Positions 16,718-26,577 of a DNA stretch of 64,000 bases are shown here, piece after piece (the first letter of the stretch is position 1; every line of letters starts with the position of its first letter). The DNA is from Verrucomicrobiota bacterium (GTDB taxonomy: Bacteria > Verrucomicrobiota > Verrucomicrobiia > Chthoniobacterales > Terrimicrobiaceae). The position numbers and the translations under genes were made by a program. The stretch is taken from assembly GCA_026398255.1 (NCBI GenBank), contig JAPLTG010000011.1, positions 1-64,000 of the forward strand, written 5' to 3'. A model generated the notes under the pieces. That model ran no database searches, had not been told where the DNA came from, and worked only from the letters and a program-made list of their open reading frames with translations.

Positions 16718-17864
16718 TTATTCCTCCGAATCCTCGTCATTGGTTGAAGCGCCTTTTTTGTAGGTCAGGCCGCGAAGTTTGCCCTCGATGAAAGCATCGA
16801 TCTCCCCGTCCATCACCGCTTGGATGTCGCTGCTCTGCACACCGGTGCGGAGATCCTTCACCATCTGATAGGGCTGAAAGACATAACTGCGGATCTGGTT
16901 TCCCCAGGCCACATCACCCTTCTCGCCGTATTGGCGGTCGATCTCGGCGCGCTTTTTGTCGTTTTCGATTTGGAAAAGTTTCGCCTTGAGCATCTGGAGG
17001 GCCAGTTCGCGGTTGCGGCCTTGGCTGCGCTCGGCCTGGCAGGCCACGACAATGCCGGAAGGCGTGTGCGTGAGGCGCACGGCGGTCTCGACCTTGTTCA
17101 CATTCTGCCCGCCCTTGCCGCCAGCTCGGAAGGTATCGAGCTTGATATCGGCTTCGTTGACCTCGATCGGGACATCCTCGATCTCGGGAACCACATCGAG
17201 GCCAGCGAAGGAAGTGTGGCGGCGTTTATTCGAGTCGAATGGCGAGATCCGGACGAGACGGTGAACTCCGCGCTCGGTCTGCAGGTAGCCATAGGCATTC
17301 TCGCCGGTGACATGCAGCGTGGCGGATTTGATGCCGGCCTCGTCGCCGAGTTGGATGTCGGTAATGGCAAATTTCAGCCCGTGGCGCTCCATCCAGCGCT
17401 GATACATGCGCAAGAGCATATCAGCCCAATCGCAAGATTCCGTGCCGCCCGCGCCGGCGTTGATCGAGAGAAACGCCGAGCAGCCGTCATACTCCCCGGA
17501 AAGCAGCGCCGTGATTTCAAATTTGTCGAGGTCCTTGGAAATGGAATCGAACTCCGAACAGACCTCCTTCTCGGCCGTCGCGCGGTTTTCCGGAGCCTCC
17601 TCGGCGGCCAGTTCACGAAGAACCTCCAAGTCGGCCGCACGGGACTCGAGCACCTGCATGGGCTGGATTTTCCCGCGAAGCGAGGAAACCTCGGCCACAT
17701 CGCGCTGTGCACGCTCGCGGTTATCCCAAAAATCCGGCTCGGACATTCTTGCCTCGATTTCAGCGAGGCGCTGGGTCAGGGCCGGTAAGTCAAAGAAACC
17801 TCCGCAACGAGGCCAAACGGCCTTGAAGAGCGGAGGTATCCAAAGTTTGAAGATCGAAACTCAT
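16718..17864 (-). CDS. prfB: Peptide chain release factor 2, with programmed +1 frameshift
   Basis: Recognises UAA and UGA and triggers peptide release. The first 24 codons start at ATG 17864 ([20 protein letters not shown]...) and run into an in-frame UGA at 17792-17790. Shifting +1 there continues with [16 protein letters not shown] for 357 more residues, about 381 in all. The body carries the GGQ motif ([11 protein letters not shown]) and the anticodon-like tripeptide SPF ([14 protein letters not shown]). A gene call starting at the internal ATG 17746 would miss the true N-terminus. Confidence 0.95.
17789..17804 (-). promoter_or_regulatory. prfB programmed frameshift site
   Basis: Read on the minus strand the site is C-GGAGG-TTT-CTT-TGA-C. 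A Shine-Dalgarno-like GGAGG precedes the slippery CTT codon and the UGA stop with C as the next base. This is the classic autoregulatory element: when RF2 is scarce the ribosome slips +1 and makes full-length RF2. Confidence 0.95.
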
Positions 17865-17910
17865 GAGAAGGGTGGCACGCTATCAGCCCATGCCAATGCG
17901 GCAAAGGAAA

Positions 17911-18273
17911 TCAAGGTGCGTCTGGAACGGCGCGCACCGAAGACTCGGAAGCAACTGGCGCGTCCAAGCGGAAAACCTGCTCGTCGGGTTTCATCACTCC
18001 GATTTTGTCTCTCGCGATGATCTCGACATATTCAGGGTCGGTTTGGAGCAAATGGACCTCGCGCTCCCGCTGGTCGCGATCGAGTTCCTGCGCTTGAAGG
18101 ATGGCACGCTTTTCATCGAGTTCGGAAGCGAGCGAATTGTAGCGCACCCACTCGGGATAAAAGGCCGCTAGAATGACCAACAGCACACCCAAAAGAATGA
18201 ATCCAGAAATCATGCGATTGGCCTTATGCCAAACTTCAGGATTACGGCGTCGTCTGGTGCGGAGTTCTTGCAC
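17911..18273 (-). CDS. Septum formation initiator (DivIC/FtsB-like)
   Basis: A 120-residue bitopic membrane protein. A basic cytoplasmic N-terminus (RTRRRRNPEVWHKANR) precedes one transmembrane helix (residues ~21-41) and a periplasmic coiled coil (SLASELDEKRAILQAQELDRDQ). The conserved end DPEYVEIIARDKIGVMKPDEQVF is typical of DivIC/FtsB, which scaffolds FtsL and FtsQ in the divisome. The start is the GTG at 18273; the ATG at 18213 would cut into the membrane segment. It lies upstream of prfB on the same strand. Confidence 0.85.
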   Translation of the reverse strand: MQELRTRRRRNPEVWHKANRMISGFILLGVLLVILAAFYPEWVRYNSLASELDEKRAILQAQELDRDQREREVHLLQTDPEYVEIIARDKIGVMKPDEQVFRLDAPVASESSVRAVPDAP

Positions 18274-18396
18274 AAATCAACCCCTTAGCCCAGGAGCGCG
18301 TGGATTCCAATAAGGAGTTTTTGGATACCATCCGAACATCGCCACATTTTCTCGTGTGCGCGGCCGACTCATCTGCTAAATGCCCACACCACTGCT

Positions 18397-19680
18397 GTGA
18401 AAGTCTCCGACCTGCGCGAAATCCTCCAATATGTCCCGCTCTTCCGCGAGCGCATCTTCGTGGTCGCGATCGACGGCGAGGTCGCGGCCTCTGAGAATTT
18501 TCCAAACCTTCTACTCGACCTCGCGGTGCTGCGCTCTCTCAGCATCAAAGTCGTCCTCGTCCACGGCGCGAGCCACCAAATCCAAAACCTCGCCAAACAA
18601 CGCGGCCTCGCGATCACGAACTCCGATGGCATTGGCATTACCGACGAGCCGACACTCCAAGTCAGCATCGACGCCGCGATTCGGCTCACCAACGAGATCA
18701 TGGAAGGCCTCAGCTCGGTCGACCTCCGCGCCGCCTACATCAACGCCATCATTGCCCATCCCACCGGCATCCTAGCCGGGGTGGACCAACAATTCACCGG
18801 CAGGGTCGAGCGCGTGGATGTGAAGGCCCTCAAGCTCCTGCTCGACGAAGGCATCATCCCCGTCGTTCCGCCGCTCGGCTTCGACGGCGAAGGCCGCACC
18901 TATCGCGTGAATTCCGACAGCACCGCGCTCGAAGTCGCCGTGGAACTCAACGCCGCGAAAATCCTCTACCTCGCCCCCGGGCATGCCTTCGAGACCCCCG
19001 CTACCTTGCCTAGACAGCTGGCGATCTCCGAGGCCGAGGAACTCGTGAAAAAACGGAAATCCGATTTCACCCCGGGCATCATTTCCAAGCTGGAAAACAG
19101 CGCCGGCGCCTGCCGCCAAGGCGTGGCCCGCGCCCATGTGCTCGACGGTGGAATCAACGAAGCCCTGCTCAGTGAGATTTTCAGCCACGAAGGCATCGGC
19201 ACGATGGTTTATTCGAACGAGTATCAGCAAATCCGCCGCATCTTCAAAAAGGATGTCCGCGCTGTCATTTCTCTCATCCGCCAGTCGGTGCAGAACGAGG
19301 AACTCGTCCGGCGCTCCCGCACCGAAATCCTCGAATCTCTCAGCGACTACTGGCTTCTCGAAATCGACCGCACTCCGGTCGCCTGCGTCGCCCTGCACAT
19401 CTACCCCGAGCACGGATCGGCCGAACTCGCCTGCCTGCATGTCGGCAAGTCCCATGAGAACCAAGGCTACGGACGCAAGCTCATGGCCTTCGTCGAAAAT
19501 CTCGCCCGCGAAAAAAGCGTGAAGACCCTCTTCGCGCTCTCCACCCAGGCCTTCAACTACCTTCAGCAAAAAGGCGGCTTCTCCGCTGCCGAGCCTTCCG
19601 AGCTACCCCCCGCGCGCCTGAAAAAATACGAGGCCAGCGGGCGCAACTCCGTCGTTCTGGTTAAGACCCTCCGGGCCTGA
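18397..19680 (+). CDS. argA: Amino-acid N-acetyltransferase (N-acetylglutamate synthase)
   Basis: First step of arginine biosynthesis: acetyl-CoA plus glutamate to N-acetylglutamate. The 427 residues have the ArgA arrangement of an N-terminal amino-acid-kinase-like domain (VVLVHGASHQIQ, residues 1-~250) and a C-terminal GNAT domain (AELACLHVGKSHENQGYGRKL). The kinase-like domain usually binds arginine for feedback inhibition. Start GTG at 18397 (KVSDLREILQYVPLF). The TGA overlaps the ATG of the symporter gene by one base. Confidence 0.9.
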   Translation: MKVSDLREILQYVPLFRERIFVVAIDGEVAASENFPNLLLDLAVLRSLSIKVVLVHGASHQIQNLAKQRGLAITNSDGIGITDEPTLQVSIDAAIRLTNEIMEGLSSVDLRAAYINAIIAHPTGILAGVDQQFTGRVERVDVKALKLLLDEGIIPVVPPLGFDGEGRTYRVNSDSTALEVAVELNAAKILYLAPGHAFETPATLPRQLAISEAEELVKKRKSDFTPGIISKLENSAGACRQGVARAHVLDGGINEALLSEIFSHEGIGTMVYSNEYQQIRRIFKKDVRAVISLIRQSVQNEELVRRSRTEILESLSDYWLLEIDRTPVACVALHIYPEHGSAELACLHVGKSHENQGYGRKLMAFVENLAREKSVKTLFALSTQAFNYLQQKGGFSAAEPSELPPARLKKYEASGRNSVVLVKTLRA

Positions 19681-21293
19681 TGAACAGCTTCTCCCTGGCG
19701 ATCGACGCCGCAGTGATCCTCGCCTACTTCGTCATCATCGTCGGCATCGGCCTCTACGCCGGACGCAAAAACGACACACTCCAAGAGTTCGCGCTTGGCG
19801 GGCACAAAATCCCCTGGTGGGCCGTGCTCGCCTCGATCATCGCGGCCGAGACCAGCGCCGCGACATTTCTCGGCACTCCCGCCGAAGGCTTCAAAACCCT
19901 CGGCTTCGCCTACGCCCAACTCGCCATCGGCACCATCCTTGCCCGCATCATCATCGCCTACCTCTTCATCGCCCCCTATTTCCAATTCAAGGTCCAAAGC
20001 ATCTACGAATACCTCACACTCCGCTTCGGCCCCCGCACGAAAAACATGGCGAGCGGGATCTTCCTCCTCGGCCGCGTGCTCGGCATCGGGGTCCGCCTCT
20101 ACCTCGGCGGCGTGATACTCGTCGTCATCTGGCGCTACCTTTTCCCCGGAGCCGAGATCACGCTCTGGACCTACTTCTGGGGCATCGTCTTCGTCACCGC
20201 CATCACCACGCTCTACACCGCCATCGGCGGCATCAAGGCCGTCATCTGGACCGACCTCATCCAAGCCTGCCTCATGTGCGGCGCTGTGGTTTTCGCCATC
20301 TTTGCCATCCTTGGAAAAATCCCTGGCGGCTTTGCCACTGTGGACTCCATGCTCGACGACCGGAAAGTCGCGATGTTCCAAACCGGCTGGGAGGCGACCA
20401 AACCCTTCGGCGAGGCCCTCAAAGCCATGCTGGAAAATCCCTACACGATTCTCGCGGCGCTGCTCGGCTCGACATTCCTCACCATGGCCACCCACGGCAC
20501 CGACCAGGACATGGTCCAACGCATGCTCACCGCCGAGAACATCAAGAAAAGCCGATTCAGCCTGATCCTCAGCGGATTTGCGGACATCCCAATCGTCCTC
20601 GCGTTCCTTGCTGTCGGCATCCTCCTATGGGTCCACTACCAATGCTCGCCCGACCCCTCACTGCCCGCCGCGCACAACGAAATCTTCGCTCACTACATCG
20701 TCCATGAAATGCCCGTCGGCATCCGCGGCCTCATCGTCGCTGGCGTCTTCGCCACCATGATGGGCTCCACCTCCGCCGCCCTGAACGCCCTCGCCACCTC
20801 ATTCATCCGCGATTTTTACCAACCCTACTTCAACAAAACCTCGACCGACTCCGAGTCCATCCGCGCCGCCCGCACCGCCACCGCCGTCTTCGGCGGGCTC
20901 ATGATTCTCGTGGCCACCGCCTCCGCCTACGCCGTGCTCGAGACGAATATCACCATCATCCCTCTCGCTCTCGGAGTGCTCGGCTACGGCTACGGATCCC
21001 TGCTCGGCATCTTCCTCCTCGGCGTCCTCACCAAATCGCGCGGCAACGACGCCACCAATGTCATCGCCATGCTTTTCGGCATCGCCGCCGTCCTCATCCT
21101 CGGCAAAGTCAAAATCCCCGCCATCGACCCCACCGCCCTTCTGCGCTTCGAACTCGTCCCCGCCGAGTGGAATTTCGGCATCCTCATGCCCGAGTGGTGG
21201 CCAGCCATCGCGTGGCCCTACTATGTTTTCATCGGCAGCACCGTGACTCTCGCTCTCGGCGTCCTCTTCAAATCCAACCGCACCGCCGAATAA
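19680..21293 (+). CDS. Sodium:solute symporter family protein
   Basis: A 537-residue membrane protein with about 13 predicted helices. Family motifs are the N-terminal FALGGHKIPWWAVLASIIAAE (cf. the SSS pattern GGR..pWW..g.S..A) and RFGPRTKNMASGIFLLGRVLG. The Na2-site-like stretch GVFATMMGSTSAALNALATSF is also present. SSS carriers import sugars, inositol, amino acids or organic acids with Na+. The substrate is not evident. Translationally coupled to argA (TGATG), which may be chance operon packing. Confidence 0.88.
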   Translation: MNSFSLAIDAAVILAYFVIIVGIGLYAGRKNDTLQEFALGGHKIPWWAVLASIIAAETSAATFLGTPAEGFKTLGFAYAQLAIGTILARIIIAYLFIAPYFQFKVQSIYEYLTLRFGPRTKNMASGIFLLGRVLGIGVRLYLGGVILVVIWRYLFPGAEITLWTYFWGIVFVTAITTLYTAIGGIKAVIWTDLIQACLMCGAVVFAIFAILGKIPGGFATVDSMLDDRKVAMFQTGWEATKPFGEALKAMLENPYTILAALLGSTFLTMATHGTDQDMVQRMLTAENIKKSRFSLILSGFADIPIVLAFLAVGILLWVHYQCSPDPSLPAAHNEIFAHYIVHEMPVGIRGLIVAGVFATMMGSTSAALNALATSFIRDFYQPYFNKTSTDSESIRAARTATAVFGGLMILVATASAYAVLETNITIIPLALGVLGYGYGSLLGIFLLGVLTKSRGNDATNVIAMLFGIAAVLILGKVKIPAIDPTALLRFELVPAEWNFGILMPEWWPAIAWPYYVFIGSTVTLALGVLFKSNRTAE

Positions 21294-21298
21294 AAAAC

Positions 21299-21374
21299 TG
21301 GCGCACCCGGCTGGGATCGAACCAGCGACCATCGGTTTAGAAGACCGGTGCTCTATCCACTGAGCTACGGGTGC
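21299..21374 (-). tRNA. tRNA-Arg (anticodon UCU)
   Basis: 76 nucleotides including an encoded CCA end. The acceptor stem GCACCCG pairs with CGGGTGC, the D arm is GCTCAGTGGATAGAGC, and the anticodon loop CTTCTAA sits in a closed stem. The T arm is GCTGG-TTCGATC-CCAGC. The anticodon TCT reads AGA/AGG codons. Both ends of the cloverleaf were checked base by base. Confidence 0.96.
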
Positions 21375-21519
21375 TTAGCAAAAGGCGCTGCGAGTTCTTA
21401 AAAAAACCGAGGCCCATGCATCAACGCGTAACACGGCCAGACCGACGCCTCAAGTTCGGCGTGCTGGTATGTCCCCATTCCACTCCCTGGCTTCCCGCTC
21501 CACGCTCTCGGCCAGCAAG

Positions 21520-23631
21520 ATGATCAACCACCACACGATCTGGCCCGGCAAGCCCTCACCCCTCGGCGCGACCTGGGATGGCAAGGGCGTGAATTTTGCG
21601 CTGTTCTCTGAAAATGCCACGCAGGTCGAACTCTGCTTGTTCGACTCCCCCGACTCATCCACCGAGGCGCGCTGCATTTCCCTGCCGGAAAAAACCAACC
21701 AAGTCTGGCATGGCTACCTCCACGGCGCACGACCCGGCCTCATCTACGGCTACCGCGTTCATGGCCCACATGCTTCAGCCGACGGCCAGTATTTCAACCC
21801 GAACAAAATCCTCCTCGATCCCTATGCAAAATCCATCGCGCGAGATTTTCGATGGGACCCTCGACTTCTCGATCCAGCGGCGAACACCGCACCGTGCGCT
21901 CCCCTAGCCCGCGTGCACGATCCCACTTTCCACTGGAATGGCACCCCGCCGCCAAACACTCCTTGGCACGAAACCATCCTCTACGAACTTCATGTGAAGG
22001 GCTTCACCAAGTGTCACCCCGAGGTTCCTGAAAAACTCCGAGGCACCTACGCGGGGCTCGCCTGCGAGGCTCCCATCGCCCATCTCCAAAGCCTCGGAGT
22101 CACCGCCGTCGAGTTGATGCCGGTTCATTTCCGCGCCGATGAAAAGCATGTCGTCGATCGCGGCCTCACGAATTATTGGGGCTACAACACCCTTGGCTAC
22201 TTCGCGCCGGACCCGCGCTTTTGCTCCAGTGGACCCGAAAATGCCGTCGCCGAATTCAAGGAAATGGTTCGCTCCCTCCACGCAGCGGGCATCGAGGTGA
22301 TTCTGGATGTCGTTTACAACCACACCGCCGAGGGCGACCACACCGGCCCAGTCCTCTCCATGCGCGGAATCGATAACGCCAGCTACTACCGGCTCGATGC
22401 CGCCGACCGCTCGCGCTACATCGACTTCACCGGCTGCGGAAATTCGCTCAATGTCGCTCATCCCCGCGTTCTCCAACTCATCATGGACTCGCTTCGATAT
22501 TGGGTTCAGGAAATGCATGTGGACGGCTTCCGCTTCGATCTCGCCAGCGCCCTCGCCCGCGAACTTTGGGAGGTGGACCGCCTTGGATCGTTCTTCGACA
22601 TCATCCACCAAGACCCCGTCCTCTCGAATGTGAAACTCATCGCGGAACCCTGGGACCTTGGCCCAAATGGCTACCAAGTCGGCAATTTTCCGGTGCTCTG
22701 GACTGAGTGGAACGGTCGCTACCGCGATTGCATTCGCCGTTTCTGGAAAGGCACCGGCACCAGTGTCGGCGAACTAGCCACCCGACTCGCCGGCAGCAGC
22801 GACCTCTACCTCCACAATGGGCGCCGCCCCCACGCGAGCCTGAATTTCATCACCTGCCATGATGGGTTCACCCTTACCGACCTCGTCACCTACGACCAAA
22901 AGCACAATGAAGCCAACAGTGAACAAAATCGGGACGGCAGCGACTTGAACGACAGTTGGAATTGCGGCACCGAAGGCCCCACCACCGACCCCGGAATTCT
23001 TGCTCTCCGCGCCCGCCAGCGTCGGAATTTCCTCACGCTTCTTTTCCTTTCCCAAGGTGTTCCCATGCTTCTCGCCGGCGACGAATTCGGCCGCACCCAG
23101 TCCGGAAACAACAATGCCTACTGCCAGGACAACACCCTCTCGTGGGTCGATTGGTCACTTGATGCCGAACGCCTCGACCTCCTCGAATTCGTTCGCTCGC
23201 TCATCAAGCTCCGCCGCGCCCAACCCGTCTTCCGTCGCCGCCACTTCTTCCAAGGCCGCGCCATCCACGGCACCGACATCAAGGATATCTACTGGCTCCG
23301 GCCCGATGGCGCCGAGATGTCGGATGTCGATTGGGCCTGCACCCACGCCTGCAGCCTCGGCATGGGCCTAGTTGGTGACCAGATCACCGAAAGCGACGAT
23401 CACGGCCAAGCGATACGCGGCGACTCCTTCCTTATTCTTATGAACGCCCGCGATGCCGTCATACCCTACCGCCTCGGCGCACGCCGCCGCGAAGTGAATT
23501 GGTCTCTCCTCATCGACACCACATATTCCCACGGCAAAAACCCACCGCTTGTCTTCCAGCACATGAGCATCTACCGGCTCCAACCCCGCTCCATCGTCAT
23601 ACTAGAAGGTCACTACGCCCCGCTGCCGTGA
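21520..23631 (+). CDS. glgX: Glycogen debranching enzyme GlgX
   Basis: A 703-residue GH13 isoamylase-type enzyme that cleaves alpha-1,6 branches of phosphorylase-limited glycogen. An N-terminal CBM48-like domain ([20 protein letters not shown]) is followed by the catalytic barrel. Visible barrel motifs are [10 protein letters not shown], the nucleophile region [10 protein letters not shown], the acid/base Glu in LIAEPWD, and TCHDGFTL. Start ATG at 21520. An upstream ATG at 21469 adds 17 unconserved residues. It fits functionally with glgA at 3851. Confidence 0.92.
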   Translation: MINHHTIWPGKPSPLGATWDGKGVNFALFSENATQVELCLFDSPDSSTEARCISLPEKTNQVWHGYLHGARPGLIYGYRVHGPHASADGQYFNPNKILLDPYAKSIARDFRWDPRLLDPAANTAPCAPLARVHDPTFHWNGTPPPNTPWHETILYELHVKGFTKCHPEVPEKLRGTYAGLACEAPIAHLQSLGVTAVELMPVHFRADEKHVVDRGLTNYWGYNTLGYFAPDPRFCSSGPENAVAEFKEMVRSLHAAGIEVILDVVYNHTAEGDHTGPVLSMRGIDNASYYRLDAADRSRYIDFTGCGNSLNVAHPRVLQLIMDSLRYWVQEMHVDGFRFDLASALARELWEVDRLGSFFDIIHQDPVLSNVKLIAEPWDLGPNGYQVGNFPVLWTEWNGRYRDCIRRFWKGTGTSVGELATRLAGSSDLYLHNGRRPHASLNFITCHDGFTLTDLVTYDQKHNEANSEQNRDGSDLNDSWNCGTEGPTTDPGILALRARQRRNFLTLLFLSQGVPMLLAGDEFGRTQSGNNNAYCQDNTLSWVDWSLDAERLDLLEFVRSLIKLRRAQPVFRRRHFFQGRAIHGTDIKDIYWLRPDGAEMSDVDWACTHACSLGMGLVGDQITESDDHGQAIRGDSFLILMNARDAVIPYRLGARRREVNWSLLIDTTYSHGKNPPLVFQHMSIYRLQPRSIVILEGHYAPLP

Positions 23632-23644
23632 GGGGGCAATGCTT

Positions 23645-24085
23645 TTACGCGTCTCCTAAAAGTGGATTCCAAACTTTCTCGAAACCCAAATTCTGAAAAT
23701 CCCTGACATTCGAGGTGGCGAAATGAGTGACGCCGGAATGCAGCAATGTCATCGCCAATCGCAGATCGATGATCCGCCTAAATGCAAAGTTCTCCTGTCC
23801 TGTCGACTTCCAGACATTTTCCATGACTGGAGCCGCCTCCACGATTTTCCATAGTCTGTTTTGCCGATAGGATTGGCACACCGCTGTGGCTTGCGATGCC
23901 GACAAGGGCCTCGGAAAAATCCGCTCGTTTCTTAGCTTGAGATATAGCTCCACCAGCACGAGTTCACACACGACCACATCCTTTCTTTTCGCCAAGGAGG
24001 TCATAAATCCAAGCGCGGAGCTGTGAAATTCAGAGGCCGTATTCATCGCATAAACGGCCAGATTGGTGTCAAAACTCACCATCAT
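23645..24085 (-). CDS. PIN-domain toxin, VapC-like
   Basis: A ribonuclease-type toxin of about 146 residues. The first acidic residue lies in VSFDTNLAVYAMN, the middle Glu in CELVLVELYLKLRN, and the later Asp in IIDLRLAMTLLHSG, with a final DF near VRDFQNLGF, in PIN order. The start is the ATG at 24085, overlapping the antitoxin stop as ATGA. Longer frame starts to 24166 run over the antitoxin gene. PIN toxins usually cleave tRNA or rRNA. Module 2 of three TA pairs in the window. Confidence 0.8.
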   Translation of the reverse strand: MMVSFDTNLAVYAMNTASEFHSSALGFMTSLAKRKDVVVCELVLVELYLKLRNERIFPRPLSASQATAVCQSYRQNRLWKIVEAAPVMENVWKSTGQENFAFRRIIDLRLAMTLLHSGVTHFATSNVRDFQNLGFEKVWNPLLGDA

Positions 24086-24318
24086 TCTTCCCCATGGCAA
24101 AGCGCATCCCACTGCTCCTCCGGCACCCGAGGCGCTCCCATGTCCACAGGCCCAGGCGGACGCCACTCATCAGGAGACAGGCGAGCGGCAGGAAATTGAC
24201 GAACCACTCCCTCCAACCCCATTCGCACCACTTGGGCAAAACTCATCTCACACTCCCCTGCAATCCGCTTGGCCTCCCTAAAAAGGTGGTCGGGAATCTG
24301 TATCTGTGTTTTTACCAT
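24082..24318 (-). CDS. VapB-like antitoxin (ribbon-helix-helix type)
   Basis: 78 residues starting MVKTQIQIPDHLFREAKRIA, with the short strand then helix-helix layout of a ribbon-helix-helix DNA-binding domain. A C-terminal tail rich in Pro, Trp and acidic residues probably wraps the toxin. A perfect 11-base palindrome (ggcaatttgcc, 24322-24332) lies 3 bases upstream of the start and is a candidate operator. A possible promoter (TTGAAA-16 bp-TATGAC on the minus strand) is just upstream of it. Confidence 0.75.
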   Translation of the reverse strand: MVKTQIQIPDHLFREAKRIAGECEMSFAQVVRMGLEGVVRQFPAARLSPDEWRPPGPVDMGAPRVPEEQWDALCHGEE

Positions 24319-24431
24319 GATGGCAATTTGCCAGCCGTCATAAGGTCGTCAATTTTTATTTCAAATTCAGAAATGGCACAACCTGAACATGATTAGATTT
24401 TAGTAACTGAATGCAAAAAATATTCCGTGCA

Positions 24432-26318
24432 TCAATCCCGAAAATCCACCTTGGGATAAGTCTCGAGATAGGCGGCGATTTCGCGGGTAAAAACTTCTCC
24501 GAACTCGGCGAGTTTTCTTTCACCGATGCCGCCGACGCCCTGCAGATCGGAAACTCGAAGGGGATACTCACGGGCCATTTGGCGGAGGGCGTTGTCGCCG
24601 AGGATGACATAGGCCGGCACGCCGCGCTCGTCGGCCAGGCGTTTGCGGAGCTTGCGCAGGCGGTCGAAGAGGGTTTCGTCGCACTCGATCTCGCCGGCAC
24701 GGGGGGCGGTGGTTTTTTTCGAGGCCATGGGCTTCGTGAGGCTGATCACGCGGCGGGATTTCAGAGCTTCAAGTCCGGCGTCCGTGAGGGCGATAACGGG
24801 AAATTGACCCGCCTCCTGCTCGAGTAGGCCGGAGCGCATGAGTTCGCGACCGATCGCGCCCCATTCAGAGCGGGCGAGTTCCTTGCCGATGCCATAGGTG
24901 CTGAGTTGGTCGTGGCCCCAGCGGCGGATTTTTTCGGTGTCGGCGCCAGTGAGGATTTCGATGAGGTGGTTCATGCCCACGCCGAAGCGGCCGCCTTGGC
25001 GAACCCGATAAACACAAGAGAGAAGCTTCTGGGCTTGGGTGGTGGCGTTGTAGCTCTCGCGGGGCTGGAGGCAGTTGTCGCAGGAGTTGCAGTTCGGCTC
25101 GGTGTAGCTTTCCGCGAAATACTCCAAAAGCTCGCGGCGGCGGCAGCTCGGACACTCGGCGTAGTGGAGCATCAACCGCAATTGCTCGCGGGCCACGCGC
25201 TGCTCGTGGTCGTTCGTGATTTCGTCAATGAAATGGGTCTGCTTGGCGGCGTCCCCCGCACTGAAGAGCAGGAGACAATCAGCGGGGAGACCATCGCGAC
25301 CGCCGCGGCCGGTTTCCTGATAGTAGCCTTCGATATTTTTGGGGAGGTCATGGTGAATGACCCAGCGGACATTGGGTTTATTGATGCCCATGCCGAAAGC
25401 GATCGTGGCACAAACGATGCGGGTCTCGTCGCGAATGAAGAGTTCCTGGTTCTGCGCGCGCTCGGAGTTGGTTAGCCCGGCGTGGTAGGGCACCGCAGGA
25501 AAGCCTCGCTCGGAGAGACTCTCGGCGACGCGGTCTGCGGTCGCTCGGGTAGCGCAATAGACGATGCCGCCATCCATCGGGCGCTTGCGGACGAACTCGA
25601 CGATCTGGCGGATCGGCTGGTCCTTTGCGATCACGCGGTAGGAGAGGTTCGGCCGGTTGAAGCTGGCCACAAAAACAGCAGGGTCTTTGAGCTGGAGGTG
25701 GTGGATGATGTCCTTGCGCACGCGCTCAGTGGCGGTGGCGGTGAGCGCCATCACGGGAATATCGGGCAACAACCCGCGCAGACTCGCGATCCGGCGGTAT
25801 TCGGGCCGGAAATCATGCCCCCACTCGGAGATGCAATGCGCCTCGTCGATCGCGATGCGGGTGACATTCCACGCGAGAAGGTTTTCCTTCCAATGGTCTA
25901 GCATGAGCCGCTCGGGCGCGGCATAGAGCAGGCGGTAGCGGCCTTGGTGCAAATCCGCCAATCGGGCCTTCGTCTCCTTCACGCCGAGCGAGGAATTCAG
26001 AAAAGTCGCCTCCACACCGGCCGCCTCGAGTTGGCTCACTTGGTCCTTCATGAGCGCAATCAGCGGCGAGACGACGAGCGTCAACCCCTCGCCCATCAGC
26101 GCGGGGAGTTGGAAGCAAAGGGACTTTCCACCACCCGTAGGCAGGAGCGCGAAGGTGTCGCGGCCGCCCAGCGTGGTTTCGATGATCTCGCGCTGCATAG
26201 GACGGAACGCATCGTAGCCGAATACGGATTTGAGTTTTTGAGCAAGTGGGTCAGCAGTCGGCACGCGGGGAAATTCGGGGATTGCCTCCCGCGAATCGAG
26301 TGGAAAACTCGTCTCCAT
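24432..26318 (-). CDS. recQ: ATP-dependent DNA helicase RecQ
   Basis: A 3'-5' helicase in recombination and fork repair, about 628 residues from the ATG at 26318. Motifs in order: Walker A LLPTGGGKSLCFQL; DEAH box DEAHCISEWGHDFRPEYRR; motif VI QETGRGGRDG; zinc-binding cysteines CPSC...CNSCDNC in the RQC part; C-terminal HRDC domain (VGGIGERKLAEFGEVF). A GTG at 26264 could be the real start, since the first ~18 residues are unconserved. The ATG overlaps the divergent CDGSH gene's ATG in a CCATGG palindrome. Confidence 0.94.
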   Translation of the reverse strand: METSFPLDSREAIPEFPRVPTADPLAQKLKSVFGYDAFRPMQREIIETTLGGRDTFALLPTGGGKSLCFQLPALMGEGLTLVVSPLIALMKDQVSQLEAAGVEATFLNSSLGVKETKARLADLHQGRYRLLYAAPERLMLDHWKENLLAWNVTRIAIDEAHCISEWGHDFRPEYRRIASLRGLLPDIPVMALTATATERVRKDIIHHLQLKDPAVFVASFNRPNLSYRVIAKDQPIRQIVEFVRKRPMDGGIVYCATRATADRVAESLSERGFPAVPYHAGLTNSERAQNQELFIRDETRIVCATIAFGMGINKPNVRWVIHHDLPKNIEGYYQETGRGGRDGLPADCLLLFSAGDAAKQTHFIDEITNDHEQRVAREQLRLMLHYAECPSCRRRELLEYFAESYTEPNCNSCDNCLQPRESYNATTQAQKLLSCVYRVRQGGRFGVGMNHLIEILTGADTEKIRRWGHDQLSTYGIGKELARSEWGAIGRELMRSGLLEQEAGQFPVIALTDAGLEALKSRRVISLTKPMASKKTTAPRAGEIECDETLFDRLRKLRKRLADERGVPAYVILGDNALRQMAREYPLRVSDLQGVGGIGERKLAEFGEVFTREIAAYLETYPKVDFRD

Positions 26319-26559
26319 GGAAAACACACCACACAGCGCCGCCAAAGCCCCCGCGAAAGTCACCCTCGAGGAAGGCAAGGACTACTGGTATTGCACCTGC
26401 GGACTCTCCGCAAACCAGCCCTTCTGCGACGGCTCCCACAAAGGCAGCGGCTTCGCCCCACAAAAATTCACCGCAGAAAAATCCGGCGACGCCTGGCTCT
26501 GCCAGTGCAAGCAAACGAAAAACGCCCCCTACTGCGACGGTTCGCACAAGGGGCTGTGA
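26317..26559 (+). CDS. CDGSH iron-sulfur domain protein
   Basis: An 80-residue protein with two CDGSH motifs, CTCGLSANQPFCDGSHKG and CQCKQTKNAPYCDGSHKG. Each provides the 3Cys-1His ligands of a 2Fe-2S cluster (mitoNEET/Miner2 type, tandem-domain class). Bacterial tandem CDGSH proteins are thought to act in redox sensing or Fe-S transfer. It diverges from recQ with overlapping start codons and faces the class V aminotransferase gene. Confidence 0.9.
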   Translation: MENTPHSAAKAPAKVTLEEGKDYWYCTCGLSANQPFCDGSHKGSGFAPQKFTAEKSGDAWLCQCKQTKNAPYCDGSHKGL

Positions 26560-26577
26560 GCGAGGTCAGCGCAGCAC

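Noticed and set aside
21469-21520. Upstream ATG for glgX giving 17 extra residues
   Set aside because: The extra residues (starting [11 protein letters not shown]) are not conserved. The family N-terminus begins after the ATG at 21520.
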